A stretch of 49,279 bases of DNA from an uncultured Microbacterium sp. (GTDB lineage Bacteria > Actinomycetota > Actinomycetes > Actinomycetales > Microbacteriaceae): assembly GCF_947489255.1 (NCBI RefSeq), contig NZ_CANLCY010000006.1:1-49279 (forward strand), written 5' to 3'. The position numbers and the translations under genes are program-made. Of the stretch, positions 39,933-48,200 are shown one piece after another. Positions within the stretch are counted from its first letter, which is position 1. Every line of letters begins with the position of its first letter. Below the pieces are notes generated by a model. The model did no database searches, had not been told where the DNA came from, and saw only the letters and a list, made by a program, of their open reading frames with translations.

Positions 39933-40708
39933 CCGGCTCGAACGCCGACCTGTTCGACGTCTCCGACCGCCTCGCCCTCGTCACGGGGTCGTCGCGGGGC
40001 CTGGGCCGCGCGCTGGCGTCGACGCTGGCACGCGGCGGGGCGCGGGTCATCGTGCACGGCCGCGATGCGGACGCCGTCGAGCAGGCGCGCGCCGAGGCCG
40101 AGGAACTGTCCGGACGCCCCGCGCACGCGGTGGTGTTCGACGTCACCGACGCCGCCGCGGTGGAGAGCGCCGTGGGCGACCTGCTCGAGAACGTCGGCGT
40201 GCCCGACATCCTCGTCAACAACGCCGGGGTGCAGCGGCGGGCGCCGATCCACGAGTTCGCCGTCTCCGACTGGGACGACATCGTCGCGGCGAACCTCTCG
40301 GGCGTGTTCTACGTCTCCCGGTTCGTCACGCCCGCGATGGTCGCGCGCGGATCGGGCAAGGTCGTCAACGTCGCCTCGGTGCAGTCGCGCCTGGCGCGGC
40401 AGACGATCGCGCCGTACTCGGCCACCAAGGGCGGCGTCGCACAGCTGACCGCCGGCATGGCCGCCGACCTCGCCCGGTTCGGCATCCAGGTGAACGCCCT
40501 GAGCCCGGGGTACTTCGCGACCGAGATGAACCGCGCCCTGGTCGACGATCCGGAGTTCACGCGCTGGCTGACCCAGCGCACGCCCGCCGCGCGATGGGGC
40601 GACTTCGACGAACTGCGGGGAGCCCTGCTGTTCCTCGCGTCCGACGCGTCGAGTTTCGTCTCGGGGCAGAACATCTTCGTCGACGGCGGGATGACGGCGG
40701 TCGTCTGA
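39929..40708 (+). CDS. idnO: short-chain dehydrogenase, gluconate 5-dehydrogenase type
   Basis: A 259-residue SDR. TGSSRGLGRALA is the NAD(P) motif, ILVNNAGVQRRAPIHEF the NNAG block, and Ser-Tyr-Lys the catalytic triad in VNVASVQSRLARQTIAPYSATKGG. The C-terminal VSGQNIFVDGGMTAVV is standard. The RRAP and position between gntP and the zinc dehydrogenase fit IdnO, which reduces 5-ketogluconate to gluconate. GTG 39929 overlaps the gntP stop, so the longer open frame upstream is rejected. Confidence 0.9.
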   Translation: MTGSNADLFDVSDRLALVTGSSRGLGRALASTLARGGARVIVHGRDADAVEQARAEAEELSGRPAHAVVFDVTDAAAVESAVGDLLENVGVPDILVNNAGVQRRAPIHEFAVSDWDDIVAANLSGVFYVSRFVTPAMVARGSGKVVNVASVQSRLARQTIAPYSATKGGVAQLTAGMAADLARFGIQVNALSPGYFATEMNRALVDDPEFTRWLTQRTPAARWGDFDELRGALLFLASDASSFVSGQNIFVDGGMTAVV

Positions 40709-40726
40709 CCGCGGAGAGGAACACCG

Positions 40727-41728
40727 ATGAAATCCCTGCTGATCGAGAAGGCGCTCACCGCCGACGTGCGCGAGGTCGCCGTGCCCGAGCCCGGCGAGGG
40801 CCAGGTGCGCCTGCGCGTGGAGTACGTCGGCATCTGCGGCTCCGACCTGCATTACTACTACGAAGGAGCCAATGGCGCTTTCGTGGTGCGCGAGCCGCTC
40901 GTCCCGGGCCACGAGCTCTCGGGGCGAGTCGACCTCGACCCCTCCGGCGCCCTCGCGGAGGGAACGCCGGTCACGGTGCACCCCGCCCGCTTCGGCACGC
41001 CGCGCGAGGGTATCGAGAACGCGCCGCACCTGTGGCCGGGCGGTTCGTACCTCGGCAGCGCCTCGACCTGGCCGCACACTCAGGGCGCGGCATCCGAGTA
41101 CCTGATCGTCGAGGCCGACATGGTGCGCGTGCTGCCGGAGGGGCTGCCGGTGCGCCGCGCCGTGCTGGCCGAGCCCCTCGCCGTCGCGCTGCACGCGCTG
41201 AGTAAGGCCGGTGACGTCGCGGGCCGCGAGGTGCTGGTCACCGGCTCAGGGCCTATCGGCCTGATGGCCGTGGCCGCCGCGGTGGCCGCCGGCGCGCGCG
41301 TCACCGCGACCGACGTGCTCGCGGGGCCCCTCGAGCGCGCCACGGCCCTGGGCGCTGCGGCGACCATCGACGTGTCGACCGAGGCGGTCGAGCCGAACTC
41401 CTTCGCCGTCGTGCTGGAGTGCTCGGGCGTCCCCGTCTCGATCTCGACGGCGTTGAAGGCCGTGCGCCCCGGAGGCACGGTCGTGCAGGTCGGCATGCTG
41501 CCCGACGACCCGCGTCCGGTAAATCTCGCGCCCTTCATCTCGAAGGAGGTGCGCTACCTCGGTGCGTTCCGCTTCCTCGACGAGATCGACCGCGCGGTGG
41601 AGCTGCTGGCATCCACCCCCGGCATCGAGAGCGCGTTGACGCACGAGTTCGCGGTGACGGATGCCGAGGAGGCCTTCGCTACGGCGCGTGACTCGCAGCG
41701 CTCGGGCAAGGTCGTCTTCGCCCTCTGA
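40727..41728 (+). CDS. idnD: zinc-type L-idonate 5-dehydrogenase-like enzyme
   Basis: A 333-residue medium-chain dehydrogenase. Catalytic zinc site: Cys37 in GICGSDLHYY and His62-Glu63 in VPGHELSGRV; a Glu in LAEPLAVALHAL; GSGPIGLMAVAAA binds the cofactor. Known IdnD proteins have a structural-zinc loop with four Cys after about residue 85; here 84-118 (VHPARFGTPREGIENAPHLWPGGSYLGSASTWPHTQG) has none, so that zinc is absent. FMNH-like sequence is not visible. It starts 18 bp after idnO with GGAGAGGAAC as ribosome binding site. A hairpin ends the operon. Confidence 0.88.
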   Translation: MKSLLIEKALTADVREVAVPEPGEGQVRLRVEYVGICGSDLHYYYEGANGAFVVREPLVPGHELSGRVDLDPSGALAEGTPVTVHPARFGTPREGIENAPHLWPGGSYLGSASTWPHTQGAASEYLIVEADMVRVLPEGLPVRRAVLAEPLAVALHALSKAGDVAGREVLVTGSGPIGLMAVAAAVAAGARVTATDVLAGPLERATALGAAATIDVSTEAVEPNSFAVVLECSGVPVSISTALKAVRPGGTVVQVGMLPDDPRPVNLAPFISKEVRYLGAFRFLDEIDRAVELLASTPGIESALTHEFAVTDAEEAFATARDSQRSGKVVFAL

Positions 41729-41735
41729 CCGACGA

Positions 41736-41779
41736 GAACGCCCCGGCCGCCGCCCGCGAGGACGGCGACCGGGGCGTTC
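41736..41779. terminator. terminator hairpin after idnD
   Basis: GAACGCCCCGG..CGCC (41736-41751) pairs with GGCG..CCGGGGCGTTC (41764-41779), one mismatch, loop of 12 nt, 7 nt after the stop. Confidence 0.8.
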
Positions 41780-41974
41780 GTGCGTCCGGCGGACGAAGCG
41801 CATCTCGCGAAGCGCCGCTCGCCCGCGGAGGGAGTCGACGCGTCACGCCGTGGCGCGGAAGACGAACCCGCCACGCGGGGTGCATCGCGAAGGGGCGCAC
41901 GAGGAAGAAGGGGCCACGCGGGAAATCGACGCCCGCGCAGCCGTGACGGTCTCGAGAGGAGCCGCCCGGGCCGG

Positions 41975-42100
41975 TCAGTGCTTCTTGTACGAGGCGTTGC
42001 GGCCGAGCGAGAAGAGCGCGCCGATCGCGGCGATGCCGCCGATCGCGGCCAGGCCGCCGACGACCCAGATCACGACGTGAGAGAAGAAGCCGCTGTCCAT
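41975..42100 (-). CDS. 41-residue single-helix membrane protein
   Basis: The frame on the minus strand from ATG 42100 reads MDSGFFSHVVIWVVGGLA.. to ..LGRNASYKKH, 41 residues. GGAGGATC lies 3 nt before the ATG, a strong ribosome binding site. Residues 8-31 form one transmembrane helix (VVIWVVGGLAAIGGIAAIGALF), with a basic C-terminus in the cytoplasm by the positive-inside rule. No stop or start ambiguity arises, and codon use matches neighbours. Function unknown; small proteins of this type are often missed. Confidence 0.75.
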   Translation of the reverse strand: MDSGFFSHVVIWVVGGLAAIGGIAAIGALFSLGRNASYKKH

Positions 42101-42202
42101 GATGATCCTCCGGGTCGGTGTGGCCCCTCGATCCTACCGTCGCCGTCGCGTGCTCCCGTCCGCGACGAACGGCCCCGCGCGAGCGGGGTGAGAGAGAGCC
42201 GG

Positions 42203-42231
42203 TCGAGACGACGGGCCGTCGCTGTTAGACT
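42203..42231 (+). promoter_or_regulatory. rplY promoter
   Basis: TCGAGA (42203-42208), 17 bp, TAGACT (42226-42231). The -35 is weak; the -10 fits the local consensus. Distance to ATG is about 190 nt, so this gene has a long leader. Confidence 0.4.
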
Positions 42232-42366
42232 TCCGGGGTACTTCGGCGAGGGATGCCATCGCCGTGCGCCCGCAGGGTGCACCCGGCATCCGTGATCGAC
42301 GCGGTGATGCAGGCTCCCGGCTTTCCTCACGCGCTCGCGTTCGAGTCGAATCCAGACCACACAGGT

Positions 42367-42407
42367 GCGGACACCGTCCGCTCACAAGCTGCGGGACACG
42401 AGCCCGC
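42367..42407 (+). promoter_or_regulatory. rplY leader hairpins
   Basis: GCGGAC-ACC-GTCCGC (42367-42381) and GCGGG-7nt-CCCGC (42391-42407) lie just upstream of the GAGGAGAAC ribosome binding site. They may tune translation of L25. No known riboswitch is recognised. Confidence 0.4.
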
Positions 42408-42419
42408 GAGGAGAACAAC

Positions 42420-43058
42420 ATGTCGGAAGACAACAAGGTCGTCGCGGAGCTCCGCGAGAACTTCGGCAAGGGCTTCGCCCGTCGTCTGCGCGCCGCGGGC
42501 AAGATCCCGGCCGTCATCTACGGTCACGGCACCGAGCCGCAGCACGTCGCCCTGCCCGGCCACCAGGTCGCGCTGCTGATCCGTCGCGCCAACGCGCTGC
42601 TCGACCTCGACATCGCGGGCAAGGCCCAGCTCGTCCTGGTCAAGGACGTCCAGAAGGACCCCGTGCGTCAGATCATCGAGCACATCGACCTCATCGTCGT
42701 GAAGAAGGGCGAGAAGGTCCAGGTCGACGTCCCCGTCGTCGTCACCGGCGAGCCCTTCCCCGGCACCATCGCGATGCTCGACGCCACGTCGGTCTCGCTC
42801 GAGGTCGAGGCCACCCACATCCCGCAGAACGTCGAGGTCGACGTCGAGGGCGCCGAGGACGGCACGCAGATCACCGCCGCCGACCTCACGCTGCCCGCCG
42901 GCGCGTCGCTGGTCACCGATCCAGAGACCCTCATCGTGGGCGTGTCGGTCCCGCTCGACACGATCGCCGCCGACGAGGAGATCGCCGAGGCCGACGCCGA
43001 GGTCGCCGAGGAGCAGTCCGAAGAGGCCGAGACGGCCGAAGAGGGCGACGACAAGTAA
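42420..43058 (+). CDS. rplY: 50S ribosomal protein L25/general stress protein Ctc
   Basis: A 212-residue protein with two-domain Ctc/TL5 form. N-terminal L25 domain: ELRENFGKGFARRLRAAGKIPAVIYGHG (binds 5S rRNA), HQVALLIRRANALLDLDIAGK, KDVQKDPVRQIIEHIDLIVVKKGEKV. C-terminal beta domain: VVVTGEPFPGTIAMLDATSVSLEVEATHIPQNVEVDVEGAEDGTQITAADLTLP, then an acidic tail rich in Glu (EEIAEADAEVAEEQSEEAETAEEGDDK). ATG 42420 follows GAGGAGAAC. It is followed by a strong terminator and pth, the standard order rplY-pth. Confidence 0.95.
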   Translation: MSEDNKVVAELRENFGKGFARRLRAAGKIPAVIYGHGTEPQHVALPGHQVALLIRRANALLDLDIAGKAQLVLVKDVQKDPVRQIIEHIDLIVVKKGEKVQVDVPVVVTGEPFPGTIAMLDATSVSLEVEATHIPQNVEVDVEGAEDGTQITAADLTLPAGASLVTDPETLIVGVSVPLDTIAADEEIAEADAEVAEEQSEEAETAEEGDDK

Positions 43059-43092
43059 TTCCGATCGGGCCGCCTCGGCGGTCCGTCGACGA

Positions 43093-43120
43093 CGAGGGGA
43101 CGCGGTTTCGCGTCCCCTCG
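43093..43120 (+). terminator. terminator hairpin after rplY
   Basis: CGAGGGGACGCG-GTTT-CGCGTCCCCTCG, a perfect 12-bp stem with 4-nt loop, followed by TTG. It starts 34 nt after the stop. Confidence 0.9.
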
Positions 43121-43166
43121 TTGCCGTTCACGCAGGTCCTCTCGAGGATCCGGAAGGATGGACGCC

Positions 43167-43751
43167 ATGGCGGACACCTGGCTCATCATCGGTCTCGGTA
43201 ACCCCGGACCCCGCTACGAGGCGACCCGGCACAACATCGGTCAGATGGTCGTCGACGAACTCGCCGCCCGTCGGCGCGAGGCGTTCCGCGCGCACAAGGC
43301 GAACGCGCGCGTCGCCGAGACCTGGGTGCGTCCGGGCGCGGCCAAGCTGGTCCTGGCCAAGCCCAACAGCTTCATGAACGTCTCCGGTGGTCCGGCCGCG
43401 GGCCTCGCGCGCTTCTACGGCATCGACCCCGATCACGTCGTGGTGGTGCACGACGAGCTCGACATCCCCTTCGACACGCTCAAACTCAAGACCGGCGGCG
43501 GTCACGGCGGCCACAACGGCGTCCGCGACGTCGCCAAGGCCCTCGGCACCGCCGATTTTGCGCGCGTTCGCGTGGGCATCGGCCGACCGGCGGGCCGCCA
43601 GGACCCCGCCGACTGGGTGCTCGACCCCTTCGGTGCCACCGAGCGCACGACGCTGCCGATCCTCGTCTCGGATGCCGCGGATGCCGTCGAGATCCTGGTC
43701 GATGAGGGATTGCTCGCGGCTCAGCAGCGTTTCCACGCCCCGCGCGCCTGA
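43167..43751 (+). CDS. pth: peptidyl-tRNA hydrolase
   Basis: A 194-residue enzyme that cleaves peptidyl-tRNA. Conserved: WLIIGLGNPGPRYEATRHNIGQMVVDELA (catalytic His and Asn), LAKPNSFMNVSGGP, VVVHDELDIPFDTLKLKTGGGHGGHNGVRDVAKALG, FARVRVGIGRPAG. ATG 43167 is preferred to ATG 43158 (three codons earlier) because GGAAGGA is 8-9 nt before it. Read-through from rplY is limited by the terminator between. Confidence 0.95.
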   Translation: MADTWLIIGLGNPGPRYEATRHNIGQMVVDELAARRREAFRAHKANARVAETWVRPGAAKLVLAKPNSFMNVSGGPAAGLARFYGIDPDHVVVVHDELDIPFDTLKLKTGGGHGGHNGVRDVAKALGTADFARVRVGIGRPAGRQDPADWVLDPFGATERTTLPILVSDAADAVEILVDEGLLAAQQRFHAPRA

Positions 43752-43838
43752 CCTCGGCGCCCGATCCGCGCGCCGCCGCCGGGTTCCAGCGGTCGTCCGC
43801 TCGCACCGCCGTCGGCGAAACGAACGTGCTCCGACGTG

Positions 43839-43874
43839 ACGACGGCCCCGATCCACCAGGACCGGGGCCGTCGT
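43839..43874. terminator. bidirectional terminator (pth / membrane protein)
   Basis: ACGACGGCCCCG (43839-43850) and CGGGGCCGTCGT (43863-43874) pair perfectly over 12 bp between two convergent genes; inner TCC/GGA extend it. Confidence 0.8.
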
Positions 43875-43888
43875 CGTGACGGAACGGA

Positions 43889-44368
43889 TCACGCGCCGGA
43901 GCCGACGCCGATCCCGATGCCGCCCACGAACGCGACGATGACGGCGATTCCGCCGAGGACGGAGATGGCGACGGCGGAGAAGCCCCACCCGCGTCCGCGG
44001 TTCTTGACCGCGGCGACGATGCCCTGGATGAATCCCCAGAGCGCGAAGATGCCGTAGACGGCGAACGCGGCGATGCCGAGCACGCTCGCGGCGATGGCCT
44101 TCTGCGACGCGTCCGCGGGGAAGGTCGTCGGGTCGTTCTGTCCGTCGAACCCGGCGTACTGCTGCAGTCCTCCGGCCTGGATGCCGGCGAGGACCGCGAG
44201 GACGACCCCCACGACCACGGCCGCTGTCGCGGCCAGGAATGCGATCAGCCCGAGGGTCTGGGCCGGCCGGCCTCCGTCGTACCTCGGCGCCGGGGGCGTC
44301 CGGTCCGCGTCCGCATACGCGCGGGCGCGATCGTCGGGCGCGTGGGGCGGGGGAGTGGGGCTGCTCAC
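43889..44368 (-). CDS. DUF4190-like small membrane protein
   Basis: A 159-residue protein with a Pro-rich N-terminus (SSPTPPPHAPDDRARAY..) and three or four hydrophobic segments (TLGLIAFLAATAAVVVGVVLAVLAGI, AIAASVLGIAAFAVYGIFALWGFIQGIVAAV, SAVAISVLGGIAVIVAFVGGIGIGV). Layout matches small DUF4190-like membrane proteins of actinobacteria of unknown function. GTG start has GAGGAGGATTCC before it. A similar gene follows upstream at 44476 (probable paralogue). Confidence 0.75.
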   Translation of the reverse strand: MSSPTPPPHAPDDRARAYADADRTPPAPRYDGGRPAQTLGLIAFLAATAAVVVGVVLAVLAGIQAGGLQQYAGFDGQNDPTTFPADASQKAIAASVLGIAAFAVYGIFALWGFIQGIVAAVKNRGRGWGFSAVAISVLGGIAVIVAFVGGIGIGVGSGA

Positions 44369-44475
44369 GGAATCCTCCTCGGATGGGTCGACGGGCCGGG
44401 GCCCGACCTCAGCCTAGGAAAGACGTCACCACCGTTCCCGGGGTGGACGACGCACTCGTCGACGAGGTAGCGCGG

Positions 44476-44964
44476 CTAGATCGACACCCCGGTGCCACTC
44501 GGCAGTGTGGCCATACCGCCCACCAGAGCGAGGGTGACGAAGATCCCGAAGATCACGGGACCGAGCACGCCGATCACGATCGCCGCGATGCCCGTCCCCC
44601 GGCCGGAGCCGCGGACGGTCGCGACGATCCCCATCGCAACGGCGGTCACGCCCACGACACTGGCGGTCCAGAAGGTGGCCTCCCCGACCAGCACGAGATC
44701 GCGAACGGGCGACAGCACCCGCAGATCGATCGTGGCCGGACCGGCGGCCAGGAGCCCCGGCCCCGCGCCTCGCGCGATACGGAACGCGACGAAGCCCGCG
44801 ACGGCGGATGCCAGGACCCCCGCGACCAGCGCCAGCATCAGTGCCCATGTGCCCAGCGGCCGCCCCCTGCGGGTCGCAGGCGGGGGTGCGAGCAGGGTTC
44901 CGACCGGCGGCGCGACGTGCGGTGCCGCGAACACCGGTCCATCCGGAGCGCTGGGGGAGGACAT
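44476..44964 (-). CDS. small membrane protein, possible paralogue of the previous gene
   Basis: A 162-residue protein with an Ala/Pro-rich N-terminus starting MSSPSAPDG, then hydrophobic segments (WALMLALVAGVLASAVAGFVAF, FWTASVVGVTAVAMGIVATVRG, IAAIVIGVLGPVIFGIFVTLALVGGM). The shared MSSP start, length and helix order with the neighbour suggest duplication, though identity is low. Unknown function. Overlapping fragments of reading frames on the other strand are shadows. Confidence 0.7.
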   Translation of the reverse strand: MSSPSAPDGPVFAAPHVAPPVGTLLAPPPATRRGRPLGTWALMLALVAGVLASAVAGFVAFRIARGAGPGLLAAGPATIDLRVLSPVRDLVLVGEATFWTASVVGVTAVAMGIVATVRGSGRGTGIAAIVIGVLGPVIFGIFVTLALVGGMATLPSGTGVSI

Positions 44965-45039
44965 GCCGCCACTCTACGCAGCACCCGTCCCCGCAGCCCC
45001 GGCCGCTGCTCCCGGTTCACGCCCGCCCATTCGCCGGCC

Positions 45040-45117
45040 GAGGTGGCTGAGCCTGTCGAAGCCACCGGGCTGGCGGCCGATGCTCTCCGGCGGAGGTGGC
45101 TGAGCCTGTCGAAGCCA
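45040..45117. repeat. two dispersed module A repeats, 53 bp apart
   Basis: GAGGTGGCTGAGCC..GTCGAAGCCACCGG at 45040 and 45093; the spacer GCTGGCGGCCGA is also shared. They lie between the small membrane gene and mfd. Confidence 0.85.
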
Positions 45118-45265
45118 CCGGGCTGGCGGCCGACCTTCCCCGGTGCAGGCCGTCGACACCGTCGACATCGCCGCCCGCTGACGCAGAACCGGCGATGCAG
45201 ACCCGGCGACGCAGAACCGATCGCGCCGCATCCGTCCAGCCCCGCCCGGTGTCGGTGGCCCCGCG

Positions 45266-45271
45266 TAGACT
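45266..45271 (+). promoter_or_regulatory. -10 box of mfd (leaderless)
   Basis: TAGACT lies 7 nt before GTG 45279, with no ribosome binding site. Confidence 0.5.
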
Positions 45272-45278
45272 TTCCCGA

Positions 45279-48200
45279 GTGACAGTTCCCGGGATCGTCC
45301 GCGCCCTCGAGCAGGCTGAGTCGTACCGCGAGGCCGCGTCCGCGTCCTCCGCCGACCTGTCGCTCTCCCTCGTCGATGGTCTCGACGCCCCCGTCATCGC
45401 GGGGCTGATCGAGCGTCGTCGCGCCTCGGGCGGGCCGGGTGCCGTTCTGGTGATCGCGCCGACGGGGCGTCGTGCCGAGTCCCTCGGGCCCGCACTGGAG
45501 GCCGTCCTCCCCGGCGCCCAGGTGCTGCACTTCCCGGCTTGGGAGACGCTGCCGCACGAACGGCTGAGTCCCAGCCCCGAGACGGTGGGTCGCCGTCTCG
45601 ACGTCCTGCGGCGCATCGCCGCGTGGGACGGCGAGGCGCCCCTGGTCGTCACCGCGTCCGTGCGCAGCGCCCTGCAGCCGCTCGCGCCCGGGCTCGGCGA
45701 CGTCGAGCCCGTCGAGCTCGTCGTCGGCGGACGCGGGCACGAACTCGAGAGCGTCACCACCCGGCTGGTCGAACTGGCCTACCACCGTGTCGACATGGTG
45801 TCCCGACGGGGCGAGTTCGCGGTGCGCGGTGGCATCCTCGACGTCTTCCCGCCCGTCGCCGACCACCCCTATCGCGTGGAGTTCTTCGGCGACGAGGTCG
45901 ACCAGATCCGCGCGTTCTCGGTCGCCGATCAGCGATCACTGCCCGGCGAGGTCTCCGAGGTCACCCTCGTCCCCAGCCGTGAGCTGCTCCTCACCGCCGG
46001 GGTGCGCGCTCGCGCCGCCGCTCTTCGCGACGGGTATCCGGGTCTGCGCCAACTGCTCGAGAAGATGGCCGAGGGGATCCCGGCCGAGGGCATGGAGTCC
46101 CTCATCCCCGTCCTGGTCGACGATCTGGTCACCCTGGTCGACTACCTCCCGGGCGGAAGCGCCGTCGCCCTCGTCGATCCCGAGCGTTCGCTCGCCCGCG
46201 CGACGACCCTCGGCGACACCAACCGCGAATTCCTCGAGGCCGCGTGGTCGGCTGCGACCGCCGGCGCCGACACCCCGGTCGACCTCGACTCCGGCGACTT
46301 CGTGACCCTCGACGACCTGCACGAGCGTGCCGGCGGGCGCGGGGGCGTCTGGTGGCAGCTCAGCCGCTTCGACTCCGGAGCAGCGGATGCCGAAGACGAG
46401 GGCCTCGTGATCGGAGACGATTCCGCGCAGCGCATCAAGGCCGACGCGGTGCCGTCCTTCCAGGGCAACGTCGAGGGCGCCACGGCGCACGTCGGCCAGC
46501 TGCTCGCCGATGGCTGGTCGGTCGTGGTCACGGCATCCGGACCGGGAATGGTCGATCGCGCGCGAGACGTGCTCGCGGAGCGGGGGATCGCGGCTCGCCG
46601 AGTCGACGACCTCCGCCTCCCGCCCGAGCCTGGTGTGGCTCACGTCGTCTGCGCGCCGATGGAGAGGGGTTTCCAGCTCGTCGAGGCGCGATTCGCGGTG
46701 ATCAGCGAGACGGAGTTCTACGGGCGCTCGGTCGGCTCCGACAGCCGTGGTGCGAAGAAGCTCGCATCCCGTCGCCGCAACGTGGTCGACCCGCTGCAGC
46801 TCAAGCCCGGCGACGTCGTCGTGCACGCGACGCACGGCATCGGCAGATTCCTCGAGCTGACGCAGCGCGAGGTCTCCAGCGGCGGCCGCAACGCGGTGAA
46901 GACGACGAAGGAGTACCTCGTCCTCGAGTACGCGCCGGCGAAGCGCGGCTACCCCGGCGACAAGCTCTTCGTCCCCACCGATCAGCTCGATCTGCTCTCG
47001 AAGTACGTCGGCGGTGAAGCCCCCACGCTGTCGAAGATGGGCGGCAGCGACTGGGCGGCGGCCAAGGGCCGTGCCCGCAAGGCCGTGCGCGACATCGCGG
47101 TCGAGCTGGTGAAGCTGTACTCGGCCCGCATGGCCTCGAAGGGCTACGCGTTCGGTCCCGACACCCCGTGGCAGCGCGAGCTCGAGGAGGCGTTCCCCTT
47201 CGCGGAGACGCAGGATCAGCTGCAGACGATCGACGAGATCAAAGCCGACATGGAGAAGCCGATCCCCATGGACCGCCTGCTCTCCGGTGACGTGGGCTTC
47301 GGCAAGACGGAGGTCGCGGTGCGTGCGGCGTTCAAGGCCATCCAAGACGGCAAGCAGGTCGCCATGCTCGTGCCGACCACCCTGCTGGTGAAGCAGCACC
47401 TCGAGACCTTCGCCGAGCGTTTCGCCGGCTTCCCGGTCACCGTCCGCCCGCTCTCGCGTTTCCAGAGCGACAAAGAGGCGAAGGCGACTCTCGCGGGCCT
47501 GACCGACGGCACCGTCGACATGGTCATCGGCACGCACCGCATCCTCACCGAGAAGGTGATCTTCAAAGACCTGGGTCTGATGATCATCGACGAGGAGCAG
47601 CGTTTCGGCGTCGAGCACAAGGACGCGCTCAAGAAGCTCAAGACCAACGTCGACATCCTGGCCATGAGCGCGACGCCCATTCCCCGCACGCTCGAGATGG
47701 CGGTCACCGGGATCCGCGAGATGTCGACGCTCGCGACCCCGCCCGAGGACCGGCATCCGATCCTGTCGTACGTGGGGCCGCGCAATGACAAGCAGATCGC
47801 CGCGGCGATCCGCCGGGAGCTCTTGCGCGAGGGACAGGTGTTCTACGTGCACAACCGGGTCTCCTCCATCCAGAGGGTCGCCGCCCATCTCTCGGAGCTC
47901 GTGCCGGAGGCGCGCATCGTCGTCGCCCACGGACAGATGGGGGAGCACGCGCTCGAGCAGGTCGTCGACGACTTCTGGGAGCGTCGCGCCGACGTCCTGG
48001 TGTCGACGACCATCATCGAGACCGGTCTCGACATCTCGAACGCGAACACGATCATCATCGACCGCGCCGACAAGTACGGCTTGTCGCAGTTGCACCAGCT
48101 GCGCGGACGAGTGGGTCGCGGACGCGACCGCGCTTACGCCTACTTCCTCTACGACGAGATGAAGCCGCTGTCCGAGACCGCGGCCGACCGCCTCGAGACG

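Larger units (their letters stand above)
42101..42419. other. 319-bp gap: rplY promoter and long 5' leader
   Basis: Minus-strand gene start for the small protein, then rplY promoter TAGACT (42226-42231) with TCGAGA 17 bp upstream. The predicted leader is about 180 nt. Within it two perfect hairpins stand just before the start. Confidence 0.6.

Noticed and set aside
42226..42419. A riboswitch before rplY
   Set aside because: Only two simple hairpins are visible, with no known ligand-binding motif.
45096..45278. A longer start for mfd inside the repeat region
   Set aside because: The extra 61 residues come from dispersed repeat sequence, and GTG 45279 matches the family N-terminus and the TAGACT spacing.
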